DNA of 64,000 nucleotides from Liquidambar formosana (taxonomy: Eukaryota; Streptophyta; Magnoliopsida; Saxifragales; Altingiaceae), in contig CM077828.1 in NCBI GenBank assembly GCA_039720395.1, forward strand, positions 30,128,069-30,192,068, read 5' to 3'. Positions 24,420 through 37,115 of this stretch are shown piece by piece. How positions within the stretch are numbered: the first letter of the stretch is position 1; the number at the start of each line of letters is the position of its first letter. Both the position numbers and the translations under genes were made by a program. The notes under the pieces are model-generated. The model saw nothing but the letters and a program-made list of their open reading frames with translations. It had not been told where the DNA came from and ran no database searches.

Positions 24420-27400
24420 GGGGGTTGCTGGAGGGGAGGGGTGGGGTGGAATAATAACCTGGAAGTGAGCATGCACCCCAAAGAAGGACCAGATAAAACC
24501 ATCAAAGTAGAATTTTGGAGAAAATATCAATGAATAAATTTAACTCCATTTGTATTGGGGAAACCCAATAAATTAATTTAAGCTCCACTACAGCAAATAA
24601 ATAGAACTAATTCCAAGAAAGTTGACAATTGTAAACTAAAATTAATTTTATAATGTATTCTTTAAAAAATTTACTACTAGTCTCATTCAAAATTTAAAAA
24701 TTAGAATTATGTGTATTCTCCCTTCAATCTTGACCAATTAAATAAAACAATGATTAGATTATATCTTTATTTTTTTGGTTAGTTTAATTCGGTTAAGGAT
24801 TGGGTTCTTAAACTTTTTGATGCATATTATTACATGTATAAATGTAGTGCTCATGTCAAAAATAGACTAAGATATGATTGGAAGCTTTTTCTTTTGGATT
24901 TTTTATTTTATCAACTTCAACCAATTCAATTTCTATGTAACCAAGATTATATGATCAATCATATATCACATTTGTTATTTGTCACAACATATTCTTTTAG
25001 AGCCTATTTTAGCAAATGAATTAACTAAGTTCAAATTTTGTAAGATGAATGTATGAACACGGGGTGGGGATGGCACTACATGAAAATAAGTATTTTTACC
25101 AATATTATGATATAGGATAACGAACTATCCATTTGGCAATGCTGTGCCATAGGTTTCACACTTAAAGAGGTCCAATGTAATGTGTTTGCAGACATTTAAC
25201 CATGATATAATCAAAAGACAGACTACATCAATATTCCAAATGTATATATAATGTAAACAACTGTAATGTAGTGATAACTTAACATGCTTTCTAAAAACAC
25301 ACAAACATTTTAACATTATTACCATGGGAACTACAATATCTTCCTTCCCCGTGCTCCTTAGAAATGTGTAGGACAGCAATCCAATGCTTTGTGTGGGGCT
25401 AAAAGGCAACAATCAAATCATTTAATTAGTTTTAAAGCAGTTTACTTCATCAAAAAATATTAAAAAAAAAAGTTTTAAAGCAGATTTAAATCAATAAGTA
25501 CATATTATATTTTTAAAAACCACAAATAACCAGCAATAATTGAAAAGCGGAGAAAACAAAACATAAAGCAAAATCAATAGCATAAGAAATACAGTAAAAT
25601 CTTTCTTTCATCAAGGCCCCATTTCGAACACAAAATTCAATCTAGAATTGGAAGGTGGAATCAGAATGGGCCACCAATTCCAATACTAATGTTTAGGCCG
25701 ACCTAGGAATTGGAATCATAATTCCAAAGCCAGATTCTGTAGAATTGCTTTCTAATGAAAATGCAATCCCCCAATTCTTCAAAGAGGGAAATATTATTTG
25801 GAATTCAGAATACAAAATTGTAAAAACAAAACAAAAAAAAACAACTCTTTGAAAAGATTAAGTTTGACACCTCTGACCACTACCACCTTGTTGGCACCTC
25901 CACCACCACCCACAAAACTTTTCATTCTGCATATACAGTTTTGGTAAAAATATGGAATTCTTTTCTTTTTTCCTTTTTCTTTGTTCTTTTTTATTTTTTC
26001 TTTTTTCTTTTTTCTTTTTTGGGGGGGAGTAAAGTATAGGATTTCGTTTTTCTCTCTTAATTCTTTGTGCTATCCAAACATCCAAATCATAACTTTGGCC
26101 TAATTCCAATTTTGACAAAACTGAAATTAGAATTAGAATTCTCCCAACCTTAATTCCAATTCTAGGTACCAAACAAACCCAAAATGAATTTGGTTGAACA
26201 TAATTGCAACTCATCTCAAACCTAACAAAAGAAAATGATAAAATCTTTCTATCCAAAGGAAACAGTTTGATCAGCTATCACAGTTTTGGCAACTTTATGT
26301 GGGATCATTGCTTGTCTAATTATAATGCCTGTATCATTTTCTCCTTTGGTTTTGTTGAACTTTGAGAAAACACAGTGTTCTGGTGTATAGAAATTTTCGT
26401 AGTTTCTATTTGTATTTTTATACTCATTCTTTTCTGTCCCTACAAAATGATACGGGCAATATAATTCCTGCAACCAACAAAGCCACTAAAAAATAATGAA
26501 GTAAGGCAATTTTGGTTTCTACATAACCTAAAGAAGATAGCATTTAACATCCATGACTGCAATATATATATATGAAAGAAACTGCTCCAAGATTTTATTT
26601 TTATTTTTTAAAATGAAACCTTTTTCCATCTTTTCCAGGACAGCGTGAGAACACAATAACATCTGCTCCAAGCCTCATCGTACTCGTCTTAAAACCATTT
26701 CCATCTGATAAAATGAAAATAAGAAAAAAAAATTAAATATACTCAACAAGGCCTCAATCCCAACTCAATGATGCATGATATAACCATAAAATGGCTTCTT
26801 CAACGGAGGATTAGGCAGCCAATCATAAATAATTAAACAAGGGATAGGTACCATCACTATAGGTATTAGAAATATCATACATCTGTTTCATTACACTGGT
26901 TGCTTACATTGTCCAATAGTGTTTGCTAATTTGCTTTTTGCAGAATACCCAAGAGACATGCATTGTCGCATTTTATCCGGATCCATCCCACCACCATTAT
27001 CTGCATTAACAATTAATTATACATACCATAGCAACAAAAGTATAAACATAAATGTAACATCTTAACCTTAAAGATATAAATTATGAACATCCACATAACA
27101 TCTTAGCATTCAGAAAACACACTCACATTTCAAAGCATGTAATAAAACAGCATGTATATATCACATAAGAAACAAAACTAAATACCTTCAATAAGCAACA
27201 TTCTGCTCTTATCTTTCTTACTTTCAAGCATATCTATATTAACATATGTAGCTCCATGGCAAATCTGACATCGGAACAAATAGTTTAGAGGCATTGGAAA
27301 AAGAAAATGCATGTGTTACATGGTATTAAATCTATAAGATGCACAATACCTCATCCAATGAATTGTCCAAAAGTTCTGCAAAAGCTGCAGAAGTAGGTCC

Positions 27401-29288
27401 ATATCCGTATAAGTCAGTAAAAGAACTAGAAAGTCTTACTAAATCCAAGAAGAGGGCATTCAATGTCACACATTAAGTATGAATGCAGGAAAAAAAAATG
27501 TCATTAGTTGATAAATTAAAAAGTTTACCTCCGAGAGCCCATTTATGACTAGTTGCATTGGAATGTAGAAACTTAGGATGAACCCTCACATGATCAATGC
27601 CAACTGCAAATATGAAAGATACATGAGATAGCAGTTGCCAGTCAAGTTTACAATTACTAGTTTCATAACCTCAAAACAAATGCAATAACTATTAAATTAT
27701 ATTGAAGTTGCAAAGCATTCCAACTAGATGTTTGACAAGCAATAACTCAAACAATGACCTGAAATTTCAATTATATCATTGTGATGCATGCATCACTTGA
27801 TTGGTAGCAGGGCAGCATGTTATTCATGAACATCTCAGACATAACAAAATTCTTGTGCAAGGCTGGTTCTGGGGGTAGGCGAGTAAGGCGGCCGCCTAGG
27901 ACCCCACATTTTGGCTAAAAAATGAGGGCCCCATTTTGGGACTAACCCTTGTAGTAGGCTGGATTTTTTTCTTTTTTCCAATTAGAATGGTTATTGCAAC
28001 CCCTTGATTTTATTTGCACACCCCACTAATTTTTATTTATCAATGTTTTACCAAAAATATAGAAGGTTTTTATAAAAATTTGTTACGTAATCTACTGGAA
28101 AACATCATTGTGAACAACTTTGCAGAAGAAAGTTTTTCCAAAAAAATTATCGTTTAAGTGAATTTTTTTGATAATTTACCATCTATGTTTAATTTTTGGC
28201 AGAAAGTCCACTTAAACGAAATATTTTAGAAAAACTTTATTATGCAAAGTTATTCAAAATGATGTTTTCTAGTAGATTACACAGTCAATTTTCTTCAAAA
28301 CCTTATATATATTTTTTAAAATCTTACAAAATTAAAATCAGTGGGATGTGCAAACTTTATGTTGGTACTAGGAAAAACAAGGGTACGAAGGGCCCCATTT
28401 TAAGAGTTCGCCTAGGGCCCCAAAAAACTCAAAACCGGCCCTGTTCGCTACCATGTATTGAATTATTACTTAACGGATAAATGAGAGAGCAAAAAACCAA
28501 ATACAATAAATAAATAAAATTGAAGATGTTAAGCAGCCGCGCTTTATGGTGTCGAATGCTAAGCAACCAAGAAACAACAGATTCAACAAATGTGATATGG
28601 GACCTCAATTGAGTTAAGTTTGCCGGAAATGAGTTGAATCAGGAAGAGAAAACAAAGACGGACTGTTATTTGGGTGCAAAAAACCTATAAAACTTTCGTT
28701 GCAAGTCGTTACATTTTCTCAGCAACCAAACTAAGAATCAATCCCACACATAGAAAAATATAAGCCATTGTGTGTGCGTTTGTGGTAAAGGAAATCACTA
28801 AAATTGCTTAGATTAAACATGCATGGATTACCTGAACGTGAATCCCAAGCACCACAAGGAGCTCCTTCATAATCACCAGCTTTCCAAAACTGCTTGCAGC
28901 CCTGAACAACGGCGCTCGGATTCGAATCCGCATTTGCCGTCGAATGCCGCCTCGGAACCACCGGGGAAGGCATTGTCTGCGGCGGCGGCGGCGGCGGCAG
29001 CGGTGGCGGGAGAGGATCGAGAAATCCGAGCGGCACAACCACTCCCAACGCCTCCAATTTCTTCTTCTTCAAAAGGCCACCGTCGACGCCACTCGGAACC
29101 CTAGATCTCTTACCGACCCTTCCTACAACGTCGTCGTCGTCATCGTCGTCCAACTCGTCCGACCCGTCCGAGTCGGATTCGCTACTACTGAGTTCGATGA
29201 CAGAAACGGGTTTCGAAACGTCGAATTTCAGCCTCGGCTCTTCATTTCGCACGGGTTCAACGAGCTCTTGCTTCACCTGCACATCCAT
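16317..29288 (-). CDS. MORC: Plant MORC-family GHKL ATPase (MORC4/7-like), 20 coding exons
   Basis: Nuclear chromatin-compaction ATPase used in gene and transposon silencing. Exons: 29288-28832, 27603-27529, 27384-27350, 27264-27186, 27000-26908, 26704-26620, 25398-25323, 23775-23647, 22147-22049, 21922-21821, 21302-21141, 21044-20949, 20475-20424, 20339-20228, 20095-20025, 19874-19393, 18611-18517, 18411-18324, 16648-16526, 16403-16317. All introns are GT-AG and phases join into 2598 nt (865 residues). Exon 1 has an acidic run, a basic patch and poly-Pro. The GHKL fold starts near 153 (VRVHPKFLHSNATSHKWAL), with ELLDNS at 181-186, DNGGGM at 216-221 and GQYGNGFKTS near 244-253. The S5-like domain follows. 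A charged linker (exon 16) leads to a coiled coil (about 750-837) and the C-terminus KSPNCRPDR. SKLANTIGQ and the long tail favour MORC4/7 over MORC1/6. An upstream in-frame ATG at 29486 was rejected: it lies close to the inferred transcription start. Confidence 0.93.
17684..17910. repeat. Minisatellite in MORC intron 18
   Basis: Three imperfect direct repeats of about 74 bp. Each has 'tgtgtcNctcaatctta', 'catataatat', 'atcaggtgcac' and 'agttaatatc'. Confidence 0.75.
18753..18797. repeat. Poly-G and (GA)n tract in MORC intron 16
   Basis: 21 G followed by an interrupted GA repeat. Homopolymer lengths of this size are prone to sequencing error. Confidence 0.85.
24330..24424. repeat. Poly-T and poly-G tracts in MORC intron 7
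   Basis: T runs at 24330-24353 and 24380-24398, followed by 26 G (24399-24424). The minus-strand ORF over it is only homopolymer translation. Confidence 0.85.
25610..26190. mobile_element. Possible MITE in MORC intron 6
   Basis: The ends are loosely inverted: 'CAATCTAGAATTGGAA' near 25640 and 'TTCCAATTCTAGGTACC' near 26155, with several more AATTCCAAT/ATTGGAATT copies between. No target duplication could be read. Confidence 0.4.
27858..28443. mobile_element. Nested TIR elements in MORC intron 1
   Basis: The outer element has inverted ends 'CAAGGCTGGTTCTGGG' and 'CTCAAAACCGGCCCTG', with GGGCCCCATTTT motifs next to each, resembling plant hAT MITEs. Inside it (about 27980-28365) is a decayed relative of the 395-bp MITE at 11198: 'GGTTATTGCAACCCC', 'GAACAACTTTGCAGAAGAAA' and an inverted second half. 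Target duplications are no longer clear. Confidence 0.6.
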
Positions 29289-29502
29289 GGCGGTGAGGAA
29301 ACGCGAGGAGAGAGTCTTATTCAGGGGTTTTGCATGAGAGCGATTCAAAAACACGGAATCTTGTTTCGCACGATGATGAGCTATGAGGTTACTGCGGGTA
29401 CACCGAAAGGACAGGTAAGTCGAGTTTCTATCTTTCCCTTTCTCCCTTTCCCCCCTGTTTTTTCGTCCTGTGTGTAAAAAACTCAAAAAGGGCGCACAGG
29501 AT

Positions 29503-29510
29503 CTATATAG
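29503..29510 (-). promoter_or_regulatory. TATA box of the MORC gene
   Basis: CTATATAG about 215 bp upstream of the chosen start, implying a 5' untranslated region of about 185 nt. Confidence 0.5.
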
Positions 29511-29511
29511 G

Positions 29512-29650
29512 GGGAATTTTAGATTGGTCGACTACAAGAAAATAATTACAGCTAGTAATCATTTTTAGTTAAATTAGTAGTCATTTATTATAAAATTAAT
29601 AATATTTTATATTAAACTGTAATTAATTTTTCGACTAATCTAAAATCCCT
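29512..29650. mobile_element. Small MITE abutting the MORC promoter
   Basis: 139 bp whose ends are inverted: GGGAATTTTAGATTGGTCGA at the left and TCGACTAATCTAAAATCCC at the right. It begins 2 bp from the TATA box. Confidence 0.65.
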
Positions 29651-30230
29651 CCATTTATTTATTTACATATACCAACAACATCCCCAAACACTTCTTACGT
29701 AAAGTATTTTATAAAAAATAAATATAAATATAAACAAATCAATAAAAGTTTAAGAAAATGTTTGGTCACTCATTAAATTCTTGCTTATCCTAGAATCTTA
29801 ACTCATATTTGGTTGTATGTTGTTATATTTAATTTAAGTTTAATTAAATGAAATGTACATATAAATAGAGTTAGTGAATGCACGCATTCATGTTCACACG
29901 AACACATCGACAAATTTAGATAATCGATGAAACGTAAGGAGATATGCATAGGATCGATTCTAATTAATTTTCTTAGAAACATGGTAGGCGAGTGAAGGTA
30001 ATGAGAAATTCTTACTTGTATAGTGAGCTAAGTATTCTAAAAGTTTATGATTGGGTTAATGTCTCAAAATGCGTGCCAACATCCTATATTTCCTATTAAT
30101 CGCTACTTGAGTCTATAGGATCCAACGATAAGGTTTAGAAATTATTTGAAACTAAGTTGGATTATCCTTGATGAATCAATATGATCACAGCTAATCACAT
30201 TTCAATTGAGGTTAATATGTTGAAGTGCAT
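29651..30230. other. Gene-free AT-rich DNA
   Basis: No ORF, RNA gene or transposon end recognised. Confidence 0.4.
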
Positions 30231-30402
30231 ACGCATGGAAAAAACTTGCATGAGACCGTTGTATAAGCCAAATAGTGAGACTAGCCAATGGGGGGGGGAG
30301 GAAAGTGATTGCACTGATAAAGGCACTTTCCTCCCCCTACCCCATTGGCTGGTCTCACCAGCTGGCTATGCAACGGTCCTATGCAAGTTCTTCTCCATCC
30401 GT
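30231..30402. repeat. Long imperfect hairpin
   Basis: Arms 30231-30307 and 30324-30402 pair over most of about 77 bp, with a 16-nt loop. Paired blocks include 'AACTTGCAT'/'ATGCAAGTT', 'GACCGTTG'/'CAACGGTC', 'AGCCAATGGGG'/'CCCCATTGGCT' and 'GGAAAGTG'/'CACTTTCC'. It could be a foldback element or a small-RNA precursor. The 148-codon plus-strand ORF across it (30181-30627) has no domain. Confidence 0.7.
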
Positions 30403-32978
30403 ACATCCCATTTGTACATATGTACATTTTTTATGGACGTACACTCGTACTACAAAATTCTATATTTTAATAGAATGTCATATTTTCCTTTCTTTTTGAA
30501 CTCTTTCTATATTTTCAACATATTCTTTTCGTGGGCTGCAAGAATAGAGAGTTTTGGGATATTTTCTAACCATTTTACAGAGATACCTAATGGACCTCCG
30601 TTGAGAAAGAGCGAGATTTTATTATAAACAATATTGAACCTAAGGGACCCGATCAACCGTAATACTTCTTTATTTTTCTTCTCGGTCGAACAAGATTTCT
30701 TGCTCTTTTGTCAACCATATACTTCATATCGACTCATCAAGGTCATATTTGTTTATTACCATAGTTGTCGCTACCATGTTTAGTTATTTATTCATTTATT
30801 GATTTCCATAATTATAGTTTCCATGATTTATCTATTCCTATAATTATCTGTTCCTTCTATTTGTTTAGTTGGCTTCCCTTATTTGTTTCTTCTTTTTTCT
30901 TTTTTTATCATTGTTTCTGTGTTTAATAAATTCCATATTTATTTGTTTCTTTGGTAGCATACTTCTATATTATTGCATAATTCCATTTTTATTTATTTCC
31001 TTGTGCATTATTTCTATACTTCACTAATTTCCTTATTTTCAATTATTTCTTTATTCTATTTACTCCCTTTATTTGTTGGTTTCTTTATTTAGTTATTTAC
31101 TTCTTTTTTTCCCTTACCTTTTTTTTTTGGCTATTATTTTCTTCCTTACTTGATTATACTCCATTCAATGCATGTTACCTGTATTTATTGTATGAAGGTT
31201 GAGCTAAATGTAAAACTCTTTAATTATAGCCAATAAATATGTGAGGGAGTGTCTCAAATCAGGTATAACCGAGATTAGGATTTTTAGTTATGAGAAATTA
31301 AACCCTATTAGGATCAATCGGTTCTTGAAATCATAACCAGGTGGCGGCAAGTCCTTTCTACACTAACCCTCGAGGACAGTTAGTGAACTCCCGAGTCCGT
31401 GTGCATATAAGGACATGGTGCTCACAATATGAAAGGTCTTTTATTTGGCTATTTACTCCATCTTGTGACTATATTAAATGTCTTACCAGTGTTTATTGAA
31501 TTAGTCATGTTGAATGTCTAAATATCTTATTGGCCAAAGACAAACAAAAACAAAAGATTCAACGCTTGGTTAGAAAATAAAAACAACCCATATCCCCCTT
31601 AGCCCCCAATTTCAACATATGGGTACATATCAATGCTTTTTCATAAGATTGAACTCAAGATCGCCCACTCAGCAATTGAAGAGAATGTCACTACCCTATC
31701 ATGCCATCAGCATCATGGCCAATTTGATAGGTACACTTTGGTGATTTTCTTTTTTTCTAAAGCTACCATAGGTTTGAAAATGTTACAACCAAATTGACGA
31801 AATTTGAAGAGAAAGAAATTGTTGGGAATCAATTCCATTCCATATAATAAACACAAGGCATAACCCTTTTGTATTCCAAGTGGAATGATATTGACCAGCA
31901 TTAGAAAAACTATTCAACCATTACTAAATCAAAAACTTAATTGACCGAAATCCCTCCATTTCCTGTTGTTACACGACTTGATGGAAACGATCCTAAAACC
32001 CCATCTTTAACCATGCACGTTGAAGGCCCATTATGGGCACGTCTTTATAGCCCATCGTGCTAACACTTCAATACAGCCCATCTTCAATCATGTGCCCTCA
32101 GAAGCCCATCCTAGCTTCATTATTTCGTTGCAATTATAGTGACAATTTTGAGATTTTTGAAAATTATTCAAGAGTAATTCCGGGAAAAAAAAATGGAGAA
32201 AATTTTTGGAATAAAAAATTATGAACAATACGCGGAGGAATAAAATCTTTAAATTAACTTACTAAAAAAGATGTGTTTTTATCCCATATCATTAGGAATA
32301 ATTCAAGAATTTCAAAAATAATCAGAAATTAATTATAGTATTCTGGATCATTACAAAATGATTATAAAAAAAATTACAACATGTTGGATTGATTCGGGTT
32401 TCATTTTTTGTCTTTTGGATCAAAAATCAGTTATAAATTGGAAATATTTGGAAATAATTCGAGAATCTTATTTAATGATTGCTGTGACAATATCTTTTTG
32501 GGTTTTAAAACGACACGTGTTTTTTTATTTTTCCCTTAAAATGCAACGTGCCCACTGCCCACTAGTGGATTTGGTCAATGGGTGCCCACTTTGTCTTGTA
32601 AATATAGGTTATTATGGGTATAAAATGTTATAAATATTAAGCTTGAGTGGATGTCCCCCTCTCTCCACTTCACAGTGGGAACACCACTTCATTGTGGTAA
32701 TTAAATGGGTTAGGTGAAAATAGAATATGAAAAGAGAAAGCAACCTGGGGAGAAAAGAGATAAAAGGAGAAGGGATAAAGAAGAGATGGCACAATACGGA
32801 GAGAATGGAGGGAGGGGACCGAGAGACAATATGTGTTTCAAGGAGTTTTTGTTGATTTTTGTGTAATGTTCACATATTTAGATGAAAATAAAAGAAGATG
32901 AATGAGAAATTTATTCTCCTCACAACTTGTTTTAAATTATTGGTTTTACAACATAAAATGCAATATGCCCAGTAGTGA
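30403..32978. other. Gene-free intergenic DNA
   Basis: Includes a pyrimidine-rich segment with repeated 'atttatttgtttc'-like words (about 30760-31140). No gene or complete element recognised. Confidence 0.4.
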
Positions 32979-33866
32979 GCAATTATACCGAGACCTCATT
33001 TAACAATAAACCCATTGAGAAGTGCGCGACATGCCATTGCCCATGAGTTCGTGCATAATAGCACACTAATTTAATAATCAAGAGCTCCCATTATCCTCGT
33101 TATGTACATAAATATTTTATACAAGTATTAAGCACATGATTTCAAGAGCTTTTTGGCCTCTCTTTTTTTTTTTTTTTTAAAATTTTCCAAATCAGTGGGC
33201 CTATACTATTTCCCACCACAAACCACCTCAAAATCTGTGCATGCATTCAATAGTTAGGGAGTGAAAAATTGAACTCTGAATTTATGAAAAGTCCTGAATT
33301 CATCTTATAAAAAGGGAAGATAAAAAAGTGTAAGACTTCAGAAACGGGCGCTATGAGTGTGGTGATTCCGTGATCTTTTGTCATCCAATCACAGATAGGT
33401 CTGATTTTGAGCAGACAATTACCGTTCAATACAAATGATTATTAACTCACTTGTAAATAAACTACTAACTTACTAGTAAATAACTACTAACTATAATTGT
33501 TTGTTTGTAGCTAGACCTATTTGTAATTCGCCCTTATCTAAACTCTTTAGTCAAATACCATAAAAATAATATTTTAAAAGCGCTTTAGGTAAATAATTCA
33601 AATCAGTGGCGCCTATAGCTTAATTTTATAATCACCATGAGTGCAGTAGGTGAATTAAGTTCATTTAATAATGGAATTATTGTGAGATTAAAATATAGCT
33701 TTGAACAAGAAATGAGAATGAAACATTAAGAAGGAATCTAAGGAGAACGTACATCTTGGACTCTTGGAGTCTATGGGGGCGGCCTTATTTATCCTCCTAT
33801 GACGTCCCTCGTAATTTCTAACCATTTTGAGCATGTAATTTAAGACACACGCTACATTGTAATTTC

Positions 33867-34340
33867 TAGGGATGCAAAATGGTTTGGATAGACCAGAGGA
33901 CTGAACCGGTCTGATCAATTCGGTCCAGTCCAAATAGTAATCGGTCCGATTCTGGTTCAAATTTTAAAGTCCTGAATTAATTCGGTCCGATCCACGGTTT
34001 AGGAGGTTTTAGAATCGGACCGGACCGAATTCCTGAATTCCAAAAAAAAATATATATATATGTTAATATTAATGTATGATACTCCATAACTAAGTATTAT
34101 TCAATGAATAATAATGCTTATTCAATAAATTTCTTACCTTTTACTAAAAACAAAACAAAAACAAAAATGAAAAAAAAAAAAAACAAAAAAAAAACAACAA
34201 CCCAAGAACCGGACTGTTTTTTCCAGTCCAGTCCAATGCCAATTCCAATCCGGTTTCAGTTCAAATTTTAGTGTCTCGAATTAGTTTGGTCCGATCCAGA
34301 TATACCTACCCAGACCAGTCCAGACCAATTTACACCCCTA
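33867..34340. mobile_element. hAT-like MITE in U1
   Basis: 474 bp. Ends TAGGGATGCAAAATGGT and ACCAATTTACACCCCTA are imperfect inverted repeats. The flanking 8-bp sites GTAATTTC and ATAATTTC differ at one base. The interior has repeated 'ttcggtccgat' words. A shorter copy lies at the matching place in U2, so insertion preceded the duplication. Confidence 0.7.
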
Positions 34341-34989
34341 ATAATTTCCATTACACTAATGGAAGTTTAGTTGAAAATATATCAAAATGGGCTTGATGGT
34401 GCTAATCAAAACTTATAAATATTCCAATCAATTAAAACAATAAACTTTAATTGCACATGAGATTAAATCACATTATAGTTTATACTGAAATATTGCAATA
34501 GAGTCCTTACATAATTTTTCTAACATTAGAATGCGTGTCGATCCATAAGATTCAAGTGATAATACTTGAAAAAATTAAAAGGAGCTCTTCTATGTAACTG
34601 TAACCGTCACATCACCTAGCATGTGGATATGAAGTGTGGAAAATACTTTAAGTGGTGATTAAGATTCCTAATATCTAACCATTTTTTGGTTATGTATTTT
34701 TTAAATTCGAATTAACGCATGATTTTATTAAACCAACACATCATGTGGGCACACCACATCCATTATAGTTTTCAACAATGCAACCACGAGGGTACTCCCA
34801 TTATTTGATTTCCCCTATGTGGTAAATGGCTGCTTTGTCCTTTTGATCTTGAAAATGTTTTCCCTTTTTTTATAAGAAAAGACCCAAAGAAAAAAAAATT
34901 ATTATTATTTTTATTTTTATTTTTTTAGTTTAGTTGAGGTTGGTGTACCCTAAACCTCAGTCAAAAACCTCAATATTTATTGTTAAAAG

Positions 34990-35390
34990 GGAGGCTATTG
35001 TCATCACATAAAGTATTATAACCCCTCCATTAGTTTATACTTTTTAGGATTGTAAAAAAAATATGAAAGGTTTTTATGAAAACTAACTGTGTTGTCCACT
35101 AGAAAACATCATTCTAAACAACTTTGTAAAAGAAAGTTTTTTCAAAATCTATCATTTAAGTAGGTTTTTTGATCATTTACAATTTCTATTACATTTTCCA
35201 CGAAAAATGACGAAAAAGTCTAATTGAATGATAGATTTTGAAAAAAAATTTCTTTTACAAAGTTGTCCAAAATGATGTTTTCTATTAAGTTAAGTGATTA
35301 GTTTTCGTAAAAACCCTTTATATTTTCATAAAACCTTAAAAAATATAAATTAAGTAAGGATTTAGAGTATTTTATACGGTGGCAATACTC
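34990..35390. mobile_element. Diverged MITE in U1, related to 11198-11592
   Basis: Inverted ends 'AGGCTATTGTCATCAC' and 'ACGGTGGCAATACTC'. The interior shares 'GTCCACTAGAAAACATCATT' and its inverted counterpart with the unit-B element. The counterpart in U2 lies at 44721-45124. Confidence 0.65.
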
Positions 35391-36722
35391 TGACGTATTA
35401 TTAATTATTTTGCCTAATTTGTTAAAGCTGCCTAGCCACCTGAAACCTAATAATAATCCTTCTCAAATTTTAATTTCAATTTTTTAATGCACCCTATTAA
35501 TCCTCGTGTCATTGATTAAAATAGTTCTCCAAGTTTCAACACACCTGTACAAAATTACAAACACTACAACTGAGATAAAATAAAAAATAATAAGTGAAAA
35601 ATGCCTGACGGAAGCAAGAGTGAGATTCTAATAATAAAGTTTGTTTCATTCATGCCTTTTTTACAATGGAAAATATAAATATATATGATGATGGGGGCAG
35701 TCCCATGGTATATAGACAAGCTTTGTCATACTTCAAAAGGTATCATAGGAGTATATAATATTGTGTAATTTAATTATAATATCAATTAAAACTATATATT
35801 TTATTTTATTCAAGGATATGTTCTTTTGGAGTCAGTTATGTATTAACTAGTTTTATTTTAGGGTTATCTGACACGGAGTATGCGAAGATTTTATTTGTGT
35901 TCTAAAAAATTAGTGAAGACGAAGATTTGGATATCCTATTCGGCCAAAGAGTAAAAGACACTGTTTGATTGCACTTTTTAAAAGATTTTTTTATAAACAG
36001 GAAAAGTATTTTTTTACTTTGTTGCATGTTTGATAAAATTGATTTTTGCTTTTACTTTTTATGTAAAAAACTAAAACAAGTATGGTGCGAGTCGTCAGAA
36101 TATGACGGATGTCATTGCTCCTCTCATTGTTTGTCATGAGACACGGTTGGAGAAAGTTGTGAGGCCAAAAGGTTGAATCAAGAGAGAAAACTTTTAAATT
36201 TTGTTTTTAAAAGCAAGTCTAATTTGCTTTTGCTTAAAAACAAAATTTTGCTTCTAATTGTTTTTTACTTATTAAAAATTACTTATTAAAAGCTGCAACC
36301 AAACATTATTTTTTACTTCTATAACTCTTTGCTTTCAAAAGCAAAAAATATCTTTTTAAAAGCATTACCAAATAGTGCCAAAGTGTTTCAATCATTAGAC
36401 TTCTTTCCATAGATGCTCATTTTATTCAAGTAATAGGACCACCTAGCTTTTACAAGTTTAGTATTTTAGCCTAATCAAGGACTCCTTTTAAGTTTTTGAG
36501 ACCAACCCTGCACGGCTGCACCTACCCTTAAGAATAGGCTCTCCAATCCATTTCCTTCACAATAGATCCTTTTTCTCTGTTTTTCTTCCTTTTTTTTTTC
36601 TTTCTTTTTTGTTAAGGGTAAGATGGAAAATGTGTAAGAGAGTTAGGAAAAGTTACAAGACTAGACAATAGCGTGATTGAATAAAGAAATTGGATTTAGA
36701 ATTTCTAATTGTTCTCTTACCC

Positions 36723-36935
36723 TCTATTTGGTTCATGGATTTTACTAAAGAAAAATAAAATGAACGGAAAAAAATAAGGAGGAAAGAAAATGAAAGGAAA
36801 AGATAAAATCATATCAAGCCAAAAATTAGTCTAATTCTTCTCCTTCTTTCAATTTTTATTGCAACCAAATAAAAAAAAAATACAATTCCTTATATTTTAT
36901 TTTTTTTCTTGATAAAATCCACAAACCAAATAGAC
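36723..36935. mobile_element. Small MITE in U1
   Basis: Inverted ends 'CTATTTGGTTCATGGATTTTA' (first 20 bp) and 'AAAATCCACAAACCAAATAG'. Related copies sit at 39027-39250 and 46454-46675. Confidence 0.6.
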
Positions 36936-37106
36936 CTTAAAAAAAGGAATTATTCTCTACAAAGATGGAGAGAGAGGTGTCGCTGTAGTCCCAAGGTGGG
37001 TGTTATATCAACTATCACACTCTTTTAGACAATGTTGTTTCTAGAAAAAATAAATTGTTCTCTAAAAAGGTGGAGAGAAGGGTATCACTGTAGTCACAAG
37101 TTGGGT

Positions 37107-37115
37107 GGTACATCA
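37107..37115. repeat. Left target-site duplication of the Mutator-like element
   Basis: GGTACATCA; the identical right copy is at 40909-40917. Confidence 0.92.

Noticed and set aside
24285..24530. 81-codon minus-strand ORF rich in Pro and Lys
   Set aside because: Translation of poly-G and poly-T runs inside MORC intron 7.
26249..26473. 74-codon minus-strand ORF between MORC exons 6 and 7
   Set aside because: No MORC similarity; exon 6 joins exon 7 in phase without it, so it is intronic.
28944..29477. 177-codon plus-strand ORF
   Set aside because: Antisense shadow of MORC exon 1 and its 5' region.
30181..30627. 148-codon ORF
   Set aside because: Runs through a hairpin, no domain, no codon-usage or conservation support.
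33688..33960. 90-codon minus-strand ORF kept in U1 and U2
   Set aside because: Half lies in the hAT-like MITE; conservation is explained by duplication.
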